Numbered from the stretch's first letter, positions 54,469 to 62,560 are shown. The stretch is 64,000 nucleotides of DNA from Chryseobacterium soli (GCF_000737705.1 NZ_JPRH01000001.1:1087103-1151102); one strand, 5' to 3'. Notes: a model not told the origin generated them from the sequence alone. A program made the numbers and translations.

Positions 54469-55320
54469 CTAATTCAGTTTATAGTAGGGTGCTGAAAAAT
54501 ATTGACTGGGTTTAATGTAAGCCGTTTTCCGGTCAGGATCAATGATCCATATAAACCTGCGGATGACATCAGCTCCAAAATAATTGGCTCTCTGGGTTTT
54601 CAGGTTTCCCGTGAAAAATCCGGCACTTACATCTTTTAAAACAAGAGTTCCTAATTTGAAAAAAGGAAGAACACCATTTTTAGTGGTCACGCTTTGTCCG
54701 CTGGAATTTCGTAAAGTCTTTTCACCCGTAACCTTCAGCTTTTTTTCCAGATCTTTTTCGTCTGAAAACTCATTACTGTACAGCAGTCCTCCGGAATAAC
54801 CCGATTGAAGAAGAAAATAAGCTTCGTGCTGCTTTCCGTCAATAACATTATCCCCGGCAATAAAAAGCTGCCCATTTTGCAGAAGCAGGGGAATAGCCTG
54901 ATATCCTTTCACATCAGGTAGTTGATCATAGCTTACAAATTCATTATGATCATAATCGATTTTAAATGCCTTTCCTGCAAAAAGTCCAGTTCCTATTTTT
55001 CCGTCAGCTTCATGTCCGGTCAGTTCATTATTAGCAAACAGCACATTTTTCTTGATTAATTTCCCGATTTTCACCGTATTATTTTTACTGATATCATCTT
55101 TATCAAAAATAATATGATCCGCTTTTCTCTGCCGTTCCGGAGAGATGGAGGCATCTTCCATAGCGATTTGAAACATCAGATCCAGCGAATCCTTATCATT
55201 CACCAGAGTTTTTATAATGATATTATTATGTTTGGTCATCCGGAAAGGGATTTTTTCCTGCGCTGTTATGGTGAAAAATCCTGCGGACAGTATGCATAAT
55301 AAACTTATTTTTTTTAACAT
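54469..55320 (-). CDS. Exported aspartyl-protease-like protein lacking the catalytic triad
   Basis: A 283-residue protein with the signal peptide MLKKISLLCILSAGFFTITAQ. The arrangement recalls retropepsin-like aspartyl proteases of Bacteroidota: a first lobe with LMFQIAMEDASIS (about 49-61), a GHEADGKIGTGLFAGKAFKIDYDHN segment (about 102-126), and a second lobe with YFLLQSGYSGGLLY (about 168-181). The Asp-Thr-Gly motifs expected in both lobes are absent; QSG stands where DSG would be in the second. It is probably an inactive, binding-only relative. The comparison is by eye and tentative. Confidence 0.5.
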   Translation of the reverse strand: MLKKISLLCILSAGFFTITAQEKIPFRMTKHNNIIIKTLVNDKDSLDLMFQIAMEDASISPERQRKADHIIFDKDDISKNNTVKIGKLIKKNVLFANNELTGHEADGKIGTGLFAGKAFKIDYDHNEFVSYDQLPDVKGYQAIPLLLQNGQLFIAGDNVIDGKQHEAYFLLQSGYSGGLLYSNEFSDEKDLEKKLKVTGEKTLRNSSGQSVTTKNGVLPFFKLGTLVLKDVSAGFFTGNLKTQRANYFGADVIRRFIWIIDPDRKTAYIKPSQYFSAPYYKLN

Positions 55321-55442
55321 AGAAAACGGTTAGGAATTAAAAATTTTAGAATGAGAAAAGTACCCTTTATTTTCGGAACAGGAAAGCAATACAGAATTAA
55401 AATTGAAAAGACCTACAATTCTTCTGCGTATTATTAATTTTG

Positions 55443-55510
55443 CAACTATCAACTATCAACTATCAACTATCAACTATCAACTATCAACTATCAACTATCA
55501 ACTATCAACT
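55443..55510. repeat. Perfect tandem array of CAACTAT
   Basis: The heptamer CAACTAT repeats about 9.7 times without error over 68 bases, in the gap before the DUF2911 gene. It is the purest of the 7-bp-periodic tracts in the window. Confidence 0.95.
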
Positions 55511-55590
55511 CGATAAACAGAAGGTAAAATCTATTGCAATGATAGAAAGCATTTTATTTTAATTTCGTACTTTTAAACAAAAATTTACAC

Positions 55591-56196
55591 GTGAAAAAGT
55601 TACTATTTGCACTTTGCATATCAGCTTCAGCTTTCAGTTTTGCACAAGATTATTCAGTACCGGCAGCAAGTCCGCGTCAGGTGGTAGAACAGCAGTTTTC
55701 AATGTCTAAAATCACAATAGATTACGGAAGACCAGGCGTTAAAGGACGTAAAATCTTTGGAGAACTCGTTCCTTACGGTCAGGTTTGGAGAGCAGGTGCC
55801 AACTCATCAACAAAAATTACATTCGGACAGTCTGTGAATTTCGGAGGGAAAATAATTCCTGCCGGAACATACGGTTTGTTTATTGTACCTACAGAAAAAG
55901 AATGGAAAGTTATTTTAAATAAAGATTTCCAGCAGTGGGGAGCTTATACCTATGATGCAAAACAGGATGTACTGGATGTTACCGTACCTGTTAATAAATT
56001 GGCAGACAAGCAGGAGTGGTTTGAAATCACGCTGAATCCTACAGATGAAAACTCCGGGAATCTGGTGATTAAGTGGGATTTTGCTCAGGCAGAAGTTGCT
56101 TTGAAACCTGCAAAACCGGATGCTGTTATCAAAATTACAGACAAACTGAAAGAAATTAAAAAAATAGAATCTGACGCTGCAAAAGCAAAAAGCTAA
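55591..56196 (+). CDS. DUF2911 family exported protein
   Basis: A 201-residue protein starting at GTG. The signal peptide MKKLLFALCISASAFSFAQ is followed by PAASPRQVVEQQFSMSKITIDYGRPGVKGR and VPYGQVWRAGANSSTKITF, the DUF2911 hallmark. The C-terminal 40 residues are Lys/Ala-rich and helical. The function of the family is unknown; it is common in Bacteroidota and probably periplasmic. The GNAT gene starts four bases later. Confidence 0.88.
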   Translation: MKKLLFALCISASAFSFAQDYSVPAASPRQVVEQQFSMSKITIDYGRPGVKGRKIFGELVPYGQVWRAGANSSTKITFGQSVNFGGKIIPAGTYGLFIVPTEKEWKVILNKDFQQWGAYTYDAKQDVLDVTVPVNKLADKQEWFEITLNPTDENSGNLVIKWDFAQAEVALKPAKPDAVIKITDKLKEIKKIESDAAKAKS

Positions 56197-56200
56197 GCAT

Positions 56201-56740
56201 ATGAATTTTTCGATTCAACCTATTTTAGAAAACCAGGAATATCAATTAATCCCCTTGCAGCAAGGGGATTTTGAATCTGTGTATGAAACGGCTTCCGATC
56301 CGAAAGTTTGGGAACAGCATCCCAATAAAGACCGGTACAAAAGAGAAGTTTTTGAGAACTTTTTCAAAGGCGCGATGGAGAGTGGTGGCGCATTCAAAAT
56401 CATCGAAAAATCTTCAGGCGAAGTGCTGGGAAGTACCCGGTTCTATAATTTTGATGAACAGGAAAGCAGTATTTTCATTGGATATACTTTTTATGGTACA
56501 AAATCCTGGGGAAAAGGCATTAATCCACAGGTTAAGAAGCTGATGCTGGATTATATTTTTCAGTTTGTAGATAAAGCACACTTCCATATCGGAAAAGAAA
56601 ATTTCCGTTCGCAGATTGCCCTGGAAAGATTGGGAGGAGAAAAAATTGCGGAAGAGGAAGTTGCCTATTTCGCGGAACCTACCAGAACCAATTTTGTATA
56701 TGAAATAAAAAAAGAAAACTGGCACAATGAAAAAATATAA
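56201..56740 (+). CDS. GNAT acetyltransferase, RimJ/RimL-like
   Basis: A 179-residue GNAT protein. IPLQQGDFESVYETASDPKVWEQHP (about 17-41) and SIFIGYTFYGTKSWGKGINPQVKKLMLDYIF (about 90-120) are typical of the RimJ/RimL subgroup that acetylates protein N-termini or small amines. The acyl-CoA loop is KSWGKGI instead of the usual RxxGxG/A, and the target is unknown. Its end overlaps the cupin gene by 14 bases. Confidence 0.8.
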   Translation: MNFSIQPILENQEYQLIPLQQGDFESVYETASDPKVWEQHPNKDRYKREVFENFFKGAMESGGAFKIIEKSSGEVLGSTRFYNFDEQESSIFIGYTFYGTKSWGKGINPQVKKLMLDYIFQFVDKAHFHIGKENFRSQIALERLGGEKIAEEEVAYFAEPTRTNFVYEIKKENWHNEKI

Positions 56741-57089
56741 AATTCAAAAATCTCCTTTTGTAGTGCCTACTACAGACGGAAAACTGATTGAAGAGCACTG
56801 GGGAAATTCTACTCAGAATCCCAATATCTCCATTGCCCATATGGTAGCGCCGCCGGATTGGAGTGAACCCCATCAGACACCTCAGTTTGATGAGTTTACC
56901 ATTATTGTTTCCGGTAAAAAGCAGTTTGAAATAGACGGGGAAATTGTTGTTTTAGAAAAAGGACAAAGCATTCTGGTTGAAAAAGGAGCCAGAGTACGCT
57001 ACAGCAATCCTTTCTCTGAAGCCTGCGAATATATTGCCATCTGTCTTCCCGCCTTTTCCATCGATCTTGTGAATAGAGAGGAAGAATAG
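56727..57089 (+). CDS. Cupin-domain protein
   Basis: A 120-residue small beta-barrel. The first cupin motif is PHQTPQFDEFTIIVSGKKQFEIDG (about 48-71), with a single His (His49) and Glu at the metal positions; the second is less clear. No partner domain is present. The substrate is unknown. It overlaps the GNAT gene by 14 bases and is followed by a terminator, so DUF2911-GNAT-cupin is likely one transcript. Confidence 0.75.
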   Translation: MKKYKIQKSPFVVPTTDGKLIEEHWGNSTQNPNISIAHMVAPPDWSEPHQTPQFDEFTIIVSGKKQFEIDGEIVVLEKGQSILVEKGARVRYSNPFSEACEYIAICLPAFSIDLVNREEE

Positions 57090-57122
57090 GATTTTCCTGT
57101 TAGAATAAAACGAAATATTAAA

Positions 57123-57155
57123 AAGGCCGTACCCATAAGGGTTGCGGCTTTTTTT
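57123..57155 (+). terminator. Intrinsic terminator after the cupin gene
   Basis: A stem built on GGCCGTACCC and GGGTTGCGGCTT with one bulge, four-base ATAA loop, then seven T. Confidence 0.8.
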
Positions 57156-57208
57156 ATGCTCGTAAAATAGGTGAAATATTATCCGTTAACAACACTTTAT
57201 TGTCTTAT

Positions 57209-57216
57209 TATTTTTG
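57209..57216 (+). promoter_or_regulatory. -7 box for the PEGA lipoprotein
   Basis: TATTTTTG, full TAnnTTTG match, 27 bases before the ATG at 57244. Confidence 0.5.
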
Positions 57217-57243
57217 TAAGTTCGCCGCGCTAAAAATTAATAT

Positions 57244-57621
57244 ATGAAACACAATTTATCAATTGTATTATTATTGGGAATCGCGCTTTCTACCACTTCA
57301 TGCGCATCTATGTTTACGGGAACCAAAGATTCAATATCCTTTACTTCAACTCCGGACGGGGCTAAAGTCATTCACAAAGGAATCGAAAAATGTACAACTC
57401 CTTGTACAGCTGATATACCAAGATCATTAAGCAAGCAGATGGTAACCTTTGAAAAAGAAGGCTTTGTGAGCAAAGAAGTAAAACTGCAGAAAAACTTTAA
57501 TGCAGTAACCCTGCTGAACATCCTTTTTGGGGGAGCCATCGGTGTTGGAATTGACGCTGCCACAGGTTCTCTTACAAAATATTCTCCAAAAGCATATACC
57601 GTTGAACTGGAAGCTAAATAA
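57244..57621 (+). CDS. PEGA-domain lipoprotein
   Basis: A 125-residue lipoprotein. The signal ends at the lipobox STTSC (Cys20). A PEGA-like strand set follows: ISFTSTPDGAKVIHKG (about 30-45), TTPCTADIPRSL, VTFEKEGFVSKEVKLQ. Near the end FGGAIGVGIDAATGSLTKYSP (about 94-114) is the glycine-rich hydrophobic stretch seen in many small PEGA lipoproteins. It probably sits on the inner face of the outer membrane; no function is known. Confidence 0.8.
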   Translation: MKHNLSIVLLLGIALSTTSCASMFTGTKDSISFTSTPDGAKVIHKGIEKCTTPCTADIPRSLSKQMVTFEKEGFVSKEVKLQKNFNAVTLLNILFGGAIGVGIDAATGSLTKYSPKAYTVELEAK

Positions 57622-57650
57622 GAATAATTAAATACTTAAAAGAACTAAAA

Positions 57651-57729
57651 ATGCTTCGGCTCTACCCAGTATCATACTTAATAACGATTCAAACCGTATC
57701 ATAAAGTCAAGCTAATAAAGCCGAAGCAT
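57651..57729. repeat. Long-loop inverted repeat
   Basis: Perfect 11-base arms ATGCTTCGGCT (57651-57661) and AGCCGAAGCAT (57719-57729) enclose 57 bases that contain GTATCATA twice. No coding frame fits. It may be a terminator-like fold, a small RNA or a remnant element. Confidence 0.6.
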
Positions 57730-57799
57730 ATTTTATCATGTAAACAATAGAGACCTATTGTTAAATTGTTATATTACTAGATTGCTACATTAATTAAAA

Positions 57800-58543
57800 T
57801 TATTTCAAAATTTCCTTTAAAAACATCAGCGTATGATTCCATGCTCTTTTCGCCATCACTTCATTATAATCCGGTGATTTAGGATCCGTAAAGGTGTGTT
57901 TGGAATGGGCGTACGTAATGATTTGCCAGTCTGCATTTCCTTCGTTCATTTCTTTGATGAGGTTATTATAATCTTCCGGTGTCACACCTTGATCATCCGC
58001 TGGATTTTCCACCAGAATTTTAGTAGCTATAGGCCCGTTTTTTCTCGTTTGATCCTTACCGATGCTTCCATGGATGGAAACAACGCCTGCAACAGGTAAA
58101 CTTCCCCTTGCAGATTCCAGTGCGCCGGTTCCGCCGAAGCAATATCCGATTACGGCAATTTTATTGGTAACAGCTCCATTTTTCTTAAGCTGATCCAGTG
58201 CAAGGGTAATGCGTTTTTGATACGCTTCATAATTCTGTTTATAATAGCCCGCTGTTTTACCTGCAGCAGCATTGTCAGCCGGAATATTTCCTTCCCCGTA
58301 AATATCTGCTACAAAAGCAATATAGCCTTGCTTTTCCAGTTCGGCAGCGGCAGCTTTTGCTTCATCATCAATTCCTTTCCAGGCGGGAAGTATCAATACT
58401 CCGGGAAGTTTTTTTCCTGCATTGGAAGTGACCAGGCCATTCAGCTTTTGAGTACCATCCTGATAAGAAACCTTTTTAAGGTTCTGACTGAATAAAGTTC
58501 CTGTTGCCATCATACATGCAGTAAATAAGATTGAACGTGTCAT
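57800..58543 (-). CDS. Exported dienelactone hydrolase family protein
   Basis: A 247-residue alpha/beta hydrolase with the signal peptide MTRSILFTACMMATGTLFSQ. The nucleophile is Cys135 in VIGYCFGGTGAL, typical of dienelactone hydrolases, with Asp183 or Asp184 in VENPADDQGV and His216 in AHSKHTFTD completing the triad. The substrate is unknown; exported members may act on small esters or lactones outside the cytoplasm. Monocistronic. Confidence 0.85.
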   Translation of the reverse strand: MTRSILFTACMMATGTLFSQNLKKVSYQDGTQKLNGLVTSNAGKKLPGVLILPAWKGIDDEAKAAAAELEKQGYIAFVADIYGEGNIPADNAAAGKTAGYYKQNYEAYQKRITLALDQLKKNGAVTNKIAVIGYCFGGTGALESARGSLPVAGVVSIHGSIGKDQTRKNGPIATKILVENPADDQGVTPEDYNNLIKEMNEGNADWQIITYAHSKHTFTDPKSPDYNEVMAKRAWNHTLMFLKEILK

Positions 58544-58713
58544 ATATTGTTATTTTTTATCGGTGTTACGTAAATACCATTAAAAAGAGAATCCTTTTTA
58601 GATAATAAATTCCTCATCTAAATTAATAAAAATAACTTACAATAAAGAGACAGAAACTATTATAGAATGACGTTTTTATTTAATCATATCTGTTAAGTCA
58701 ACTCTAATTTATA

Positions 58714-58788
58714 GGATCACATTCCCCTCCCTCGGAGGGGTGGCAAATCAAAGATTTGACGGGGTGGTTAAAAAAGGCAACAAACATT
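58714..58788. repeat. Dispersed CCCCTCC element, copy 1
   Basis: Contains a hairpin CCCCTCCCTCGGAGGGG (58724-58740), AATCAAAGATTTG and GACGGGGTGGTT. Almost identical to 61832-61905. It lies in the 500-base gap 58544-59045, which shows no gene. Downstream, about 58800-59030 holds a second repetitive tract with ATCTG units (CATCTGTGCC, AATCTGAGAAA, ATCTGTGG). Confidence 0.75.
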
Positions 58789-59045
58789 TAATCTATGCTT
58801 ATTTAATCTCAAAATATAAACCACAAAACACAAAAGTTTTTTATACTTAAGATATTTTAAAGTTAATGTATTATGCATAGAAGCACACCTAAGATTACAA
58901 AAGATTTCATTCATCATAAAAGAGAAAATCTGCTTAATTAGCATAATCTGCGAGAGCTCAACACAATCATCTGTGCCAATCTGAGAAAATCTGTGGTCAA
59001 AAAATAAAATCACAAAAGCCGCATTAAAATAATTTATAAAAAAGA

Positions 59046-59477
59046 CTAGTCTTTTTTATAAAACTGGTACTGCCCGTTTTCATAATAGGCATTAATATGC
59101 TGTAAACCATTGGTCAGGATAATTTCTTTAGCCCCAACAATAGAATTATACCTCGCCGTTTGCTCGAATGTTTTCTCCGTTAATTTAATATGCGGAGCTT
59201 TACATTCAATTAGAATAATAGGTTCGGTTTTTTCTGTAACCAGAAGGTCAATTCTTTTCGTAAGGCCATTTAAAACGATCTTTTTTTCAGTGATTAAAGC
59301 TGATGGAGAATAGGCTTTTACAGTGAGATAATAGTGCACCCAGTGCTGTCTTACCCATTCTTCGGGGGTAAGGAGAAGGTAAGTTTTACGAACTAAATCA
59401 TAAATAAAAAACTTATCTTTGTCTTTCTTGAATTTAAAATCAAAAGTTTCCTGAAAATTCAGTGTTGGAAGTTCCAT
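59046..59477 (-). CDS. HSDR_N-type PD-(D/E)xK nuclease-like protein
   Basis: A 143-residue protein from the ATG at 59477; the open frame extends 11 codons into holA but lacks homology. TPEEWVRQHWVHYYLTV is the family's N-terminal mark. KRIDLLV followed by PIILIECKAP (about 83-100) forms the D-ExK nuclease core, as in the N-terminus of type I restriction HsdR. No HsdM, HsdS or helicase domain is nearby, so it is not a type I restriction system. It is divergent from holA with only seven bases between start codons. Confidence 0.8.
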   Translation of the reverse strand: MELPTLNFQETFDFKFKKDKDKFFIYDLVRKTYLLLTPEEWVRQHWVHYYLTVKAYSPSALITEKKIVLNGLTKRIDLLVTEKTEPIILIECKAPHIKLTEKTFEQTARYNSIVGAKEIILTNGLQHINAYYENGQYQFYKKD

Positions 59478-59484
59478 TAATAAG

Positions 59485-60522
59485 ATGAAAGAATTAGATT
59501 TAATCCTCAAAAATATTAAAAATAAAGAAGTTTTACCGATTTATTTTTTACACGGAGAAGAAGCTTACTTTATTGATGTTGCCGTAAAATCGTTTGAACA
59601 CGACTTGCTGGCCGAAGATGAAAAAGCTTTTAACCAAACTGTGGTGTACGGAAAAGATACCTCTTACCAGGAGATCCTTTCTCTGGCAAGACAGTTTCCG
59701 ATGATGGGGGACAGGCAGTTAATTATTGTAAAAGAAGCTCAGGATCTGAAACTGAATGAAGAGGAGAACAGGGCACTTGAAGCCTATATAGAAAACCATG
59801 TACCCTCTACAGTATTGGTTTTTGCCCACAAACATAAAAAGTTGGACAGCCGGAAAAAAGCGGCAAAAGCGTTAGATAAAGCAAAAGCACTTTTTTTAAG
59901 CGAATCGGTGAAAGAAAGTAACCTTCCCAAATGGATCGCCGACGAATGTGTGGCTTTAAAAATAAAAACCGCACCCAATATTTCTCATCTTTTAGCAGAA
60001 TATCTCGGAAATGACCTTTCCAGGATTGCCAATGAACTGAATAAATTAAAGATTATCCTTAAAGAAGGGCAGATATTAGACGGAACGATCATTGAAAACC
60101 ACATCGGAATAAGCAAAGAATACAATATTTTTGAACTTCAGAAGGCATTGGGAACTAAAAATGCCAGTGCAGCATTTAAAATTGCTCATTTTATGGGTAA
60201 GAATCCCAAAAATAATCCTTTTGTAATGATGCTGGCGAGTTTATACTCCTATTTTTCCAATGTGATTATATATCAGACGATGATAGGGCAGCCACAGCAG
60301 GTGATCGCCTCGCAGATGGGAATTAATCCTTATTTTATTAAAGATTATGCCGAATCTGCAAGATTATACCCTTTGAAACATGCGACAAGAGTAATCTCTA
60401 TTTTAAGGGAATTCGATATGAAAGGAAAAGGCCTTGGAGCCGTCAATATGAGCGAAGCCGAACTCATTAAGGAACTGGTGTACAAGATTATTAACGTAGA
60501 TAGAATTAAGATGAAAGTGTAG
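59485..60522 (+). CDS. holA: DNA polymerase III subunit delta
   Basis: A 345-residue clamp-loader subunit that opens the beta sliding clamp. IYFLHGEEAYFIDVAVKSFE (about 19-38), RQFPMMGDRQLIIVKEA (about 69-85) and the central KWIADECVALKIK segment match HolA. The C-terminal collar domain follows from about 210. The start region must contain both its own promoter and that of the divergent nuclease-like gene, which partly overlap the coding sequences. Confidence 0.92.
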   Translation: MKELDLILKNIKNKEVLPIYFLHGEEAYFIDVAVKSFEHDLLAEDEKAFNQTVVYGKDTSYQEILSLARQFPMMGDRQLIIVKEAQDLKLNEEENRALEAYIENHVPSTVLVFAHKHKKLDSRKKAAKALDKAKALFLSESVKESNLPKWIADECVALKIKTAPNISHLLAEYLGNDLSRIANELNKLKIILKEGQILDGTIIENHIGISKEYNIFELQKALGTKNASAAFKIAHFMGKNPKNNPFVMMLASLYSYFSNVIIYQTMIGQPQQVIASQMGINPYFIKDYAESARLYPLKHATRVISILREFDMKGKGLGAVNMSEAELIKELVYKIINVDRIKMKV

Positions 60523-60528
60523 CTTGGG

Positions 60529-60690
60529 TTGATAGTTGGCAGTTAATAGTTGACAGGGTTTCAATATTGGAAAATTTATTATCACTTTTACTAAAAAACC
60601 AAACACCAAACACCAAACACCAAATACTAAACACTAAAAGCTAAACACTAATATCCATCAACGATCAACCAATAACCACAAACCAATTCC
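60529..60690. repeat. Heptad-periodic intergenic repeat
   Basis: GTTGATAGTTGGCAGTTAATAG at the left, then AACACCA three times followed by AATACTA AACACTA AAAGCTA AACACTA and CATCAACGATCAACC. The two halves are in opposite orientations. The rest of the gap to trxB at 60804 shows no gene. Confidence 0.85.
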
Positions 60691-60803
60691 TATCGAAAAA
60701 CCACATACTTACTATTGACAAGTATCATTAAAATAACTTTAATAAAACATTAAAAATTCCGAAATTAGCAGACGTTAATTTCAATCTTTTGAACAAGTAA
60801 ATT

Positions 60804-61745
60804 ATGGAGCAAAACATTTTAGATTGTGTGATCGTTGGATCTGGACCTTCTGGTTTCACAGCGGCAATTTATGCGGCAAGAGCAGACTTAAAACCTGAAT
60901 TATATACAGGACTAGAACCAGGCGGGCAGTTAACAACAACTACTGAAGTTGATAACTTTCCAGGATATCCAAACGGGATTACAGGGCCTGAAATGATGAT
61001 GGATCTGCAGAAGCAGGCAGAAAGGTTTGATACCAAAGTGCATTATGAAATGATCACCAAAGTAGAGCTTTCTAAAGAAGTAGGAGGAGTACATAAATTA
61101 TACGCCGGAAACAAAGAGATTTTTGCAAAATCAGTTATTATTTCTACAGGAGCTACGGCAAAATATTTAGGCCTTGATGACGAGAAAAAATATAATGGTG
61201 GCGGAGTTTCTGCATGCGCGACTTGCGACGGATTTTTCTACAGAGGAAAAGATGTAGTAGTGGTAGGTGCCGGAGATACAGCTGCAGAAGAGGCTACATA
61301 CCTTGCAAAATTGGTAAATAAAGTAACCATGTTGGTGAGAAAAGGGGAGTTCAGAGCTTCAAAAGCAATGATTCACAGAGTACATAACACTCCTAATATT
61401 GAGGTGAAATTCTACCATGAATTAATCGGTATTGAAGGGGAAAACAACCTGGTAGAAAGAGCGGTGGTAATCAATAACCAGACTCAGGAAAAATCTACAG
61501 TAGATGTACATGGAATCTTTATCGCCATCGGACACAAACCGAATACTGATATTTTCGCAGGACAGATAGACCTTGATGAGAATGGATATATTGCAACAGA
61601 AAAAGGATCTACAAGAACCAACCTTCCGGGAGTTTTTGCGGCAGGAGATGTTCAGGATCACATCTACAGACAGGCGATTACAGCAGCAGGAAGCGGATGT
61701 ATGGCTGCAATGGATGCGGAAAAATACCTTGCTGAATTACATTAA
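60804..61745 (+). CDS. trxB: Thioredoxin-disulfide reductase
   Basis: A 313-residue flavoprotein that reduces thioredoxin with NADPH. VIVGSGPSGFTAAIYAARA (9-27) binds FAD. The redox pair is Cys138-Cys141 in ACATCDGFFYRG. VVGAGDTAAEEATYLA (about 153-168) binds NADPH, and GVFAAGDVQDHIYRQAITAAGSGCMAA near the end contacts FAD. Length is normal. Monocistronic, with a strong terminator. Confidence 0.97.
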   Translation: MEQNILDCVIVGSGPSGFTAAIYAARADLKPELYTGLEPGGQLTTTTEVDNFPGYPNGITGPEMMMDLQKQAERFDTKVHYEMITKVELSKEVGGVHKLYAGNKEIFAKSVIISTGATAKYLGLDDEKKYNGGGVSACATCDGFFYRGKDVVVVGAGDTAAEEATYLAKLVNKVTMLVRKGEFRASKAMIHRVHNTPNIEVKFYHELIGIEGENNLVERAVVINNQTQEKSTVDVHGIFIAIGHKPNTDIFAGQIDLDENGYIATEKGSTRTNLPGVFAAGDVQDHIYRQAITAAGSGCMAAMDAEKYLAELH

Positions 61746-61764
61746 TCTTCAGATTTTATAATAC

Positions 61765-61793
61765 AAAGCGCACCCACCGGGTGCGCTTTTTTT
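61765..61793 (+). terminator. Intrinsic terminator after trxB
   Basis: AAAGCGCACCC (61765-61775), ACC loop, GGGTGCGCTTT (61779-61789), then T to 61793: an 11-bp perfect stem. Confidence 0.9.
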
Positions 61794-61831
61794 ATGGAAA
61801 ATATTGATGAGCCACAAAAGTCACATTCATC

Positions 61832-61905
61832 GGATCCCATTCCCCTCCCTCGGAGGGGTGGCAAATCAAAGATTTGACGGGGTGGTTTAAAAAGGAAACA
61901 AATAT
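61832..61905. repeat. Dispersed CCCCTCC element, copy 2
   Basis: Nearly identical to 58714-58788 across about 75 bases, including CCCCTCCCTCGGAGGGG and GACGGGGTGGTT. It is in the 407-base gap 61794-62200, which has no gene. Confidence 0.75.
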
Positions 61906-62027
61906 TTCTTTACACTTAAGTTTCATTAAAACCGTCGCTAACCCCTTACTTAACCGTCTCCAGCCTCTTTCTAAGTACATAAAGGGTGTTCCATAACGGC
62001 CTTTATCCCCTTGATGAAGTTGTTTTT

Positions 62028-62066
62028 CCCCCTTAGGTAAGGGGGGATGGGGGCTTCCGAGCCCCC
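62028..62066. repeat. GC-rich double hairpin
   Basis: Two perfect adjacent stems: CCCCCTTA-GG-TAAGGGGG (62028-62045) and GGGGGCT-TCCG-AGCCCCC (62049-62066). A wider G-rich tract follows to about 62100. The composition contrasts sharply with the AT-rich surroundings. Confidence 0.75.
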
Positions 62067-62148
62067 TCCAGAGGGTTATGCAAGGGGATAGAGGGGCTTA
62101 TGCAACGGGCTGCCGACCGTTAGTGAAGCGGATAATATCCCTAAACTA

Positions 62149-62179
62149 AAAAAAACTGCTTCAGAGGAGCAGTTTTTTT
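62149..62179 (-). terminator. Intrinsic terminator after the XRE regulator
   Basis: AAAAAAACTGCT (62149-62160) and AGCAGTTTTTTT (62168-62179) with a seven-base loop. It serves the minus-strand gene ending at 62201. Confidence 0.8.
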
Positions 62180-62200
62180 TATATAATGACTTCTTATGGG

Positions 62201-62560
62201 TTATCTTTTGGATTTTAACTTCTTATTTTCCTCTTTTAAAGCTTCAATCTGTTCTTTCAAAAGGTTGATATACTCTTGTTGGCTTTCTAAGATATAATCT
62301 GGAATGCTGTAATGAGTATTAAGAAATGGACCTGAATTGGTAGCTGAGTCATTAAAATTGACTGTATTACCAGGTTTGTCTTCCTTAATATCTTCTACAG
62401 GAACATCTAATGCTTTAGCCAGTTTTTCCCATTCATCCTCAAATATCCTTACTTCACCGCTTTCTTTACGGCTGTAGTTAGATACGTCGGTGGCTATAAT
62501 TTTAGACATGTAGTCCTGCGTGTAACCTCTTTGCTTTCTTAGATTTCTTAGCTTTTCCAT
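62201..62560 (-). CDS. XRE-family helix-turn-helix regulator
   Basis: A 119-residue protein. Residues about 2-60 are a Cro/CI-type helix-turn-helix (LRNLRKQRGYTQDYMSKIIATDVSNYSRKE). Residues about 85-119 form a Glu/Lys-rich coiled coil (YINLLKEQIEALKEENKKL), so it is probably a dimer. Such small regulators occur both as chromosomal genes and as phage or plasmid repressors. The ligand and targets are unknown. No toxin-like neighbour is evident. Confidence 0.85.
   Translation of the reverse strand: MEKLRNLRKQRGYTQDYMSKIIATDVSNYSRKESGEVRIFEDEWEKLAKALDVPVEDIKEDKPGNTVNFNDSATNSGPFLNTHYSIPDYILESQQEYINLLKEQIEALKEENKKLKSKR

Noticed and set aside
55443..55510. CRISPR array
   Set aside because: The repeats are seven bases long with no spacers, and no cas genes are in the window.
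58768..59013. 81-codon minus-strand frame in the gap before the nuclease-like gene
   Set aside because: It runs through a repetitive intergenic tract and its translation shows no protein-like pattern or start signal.
59046..59477. Type I restriction system
   Set aside because: Only an HSDR_N-type domain is present; there is no helicase domain and no hsdM or hsdS gene.
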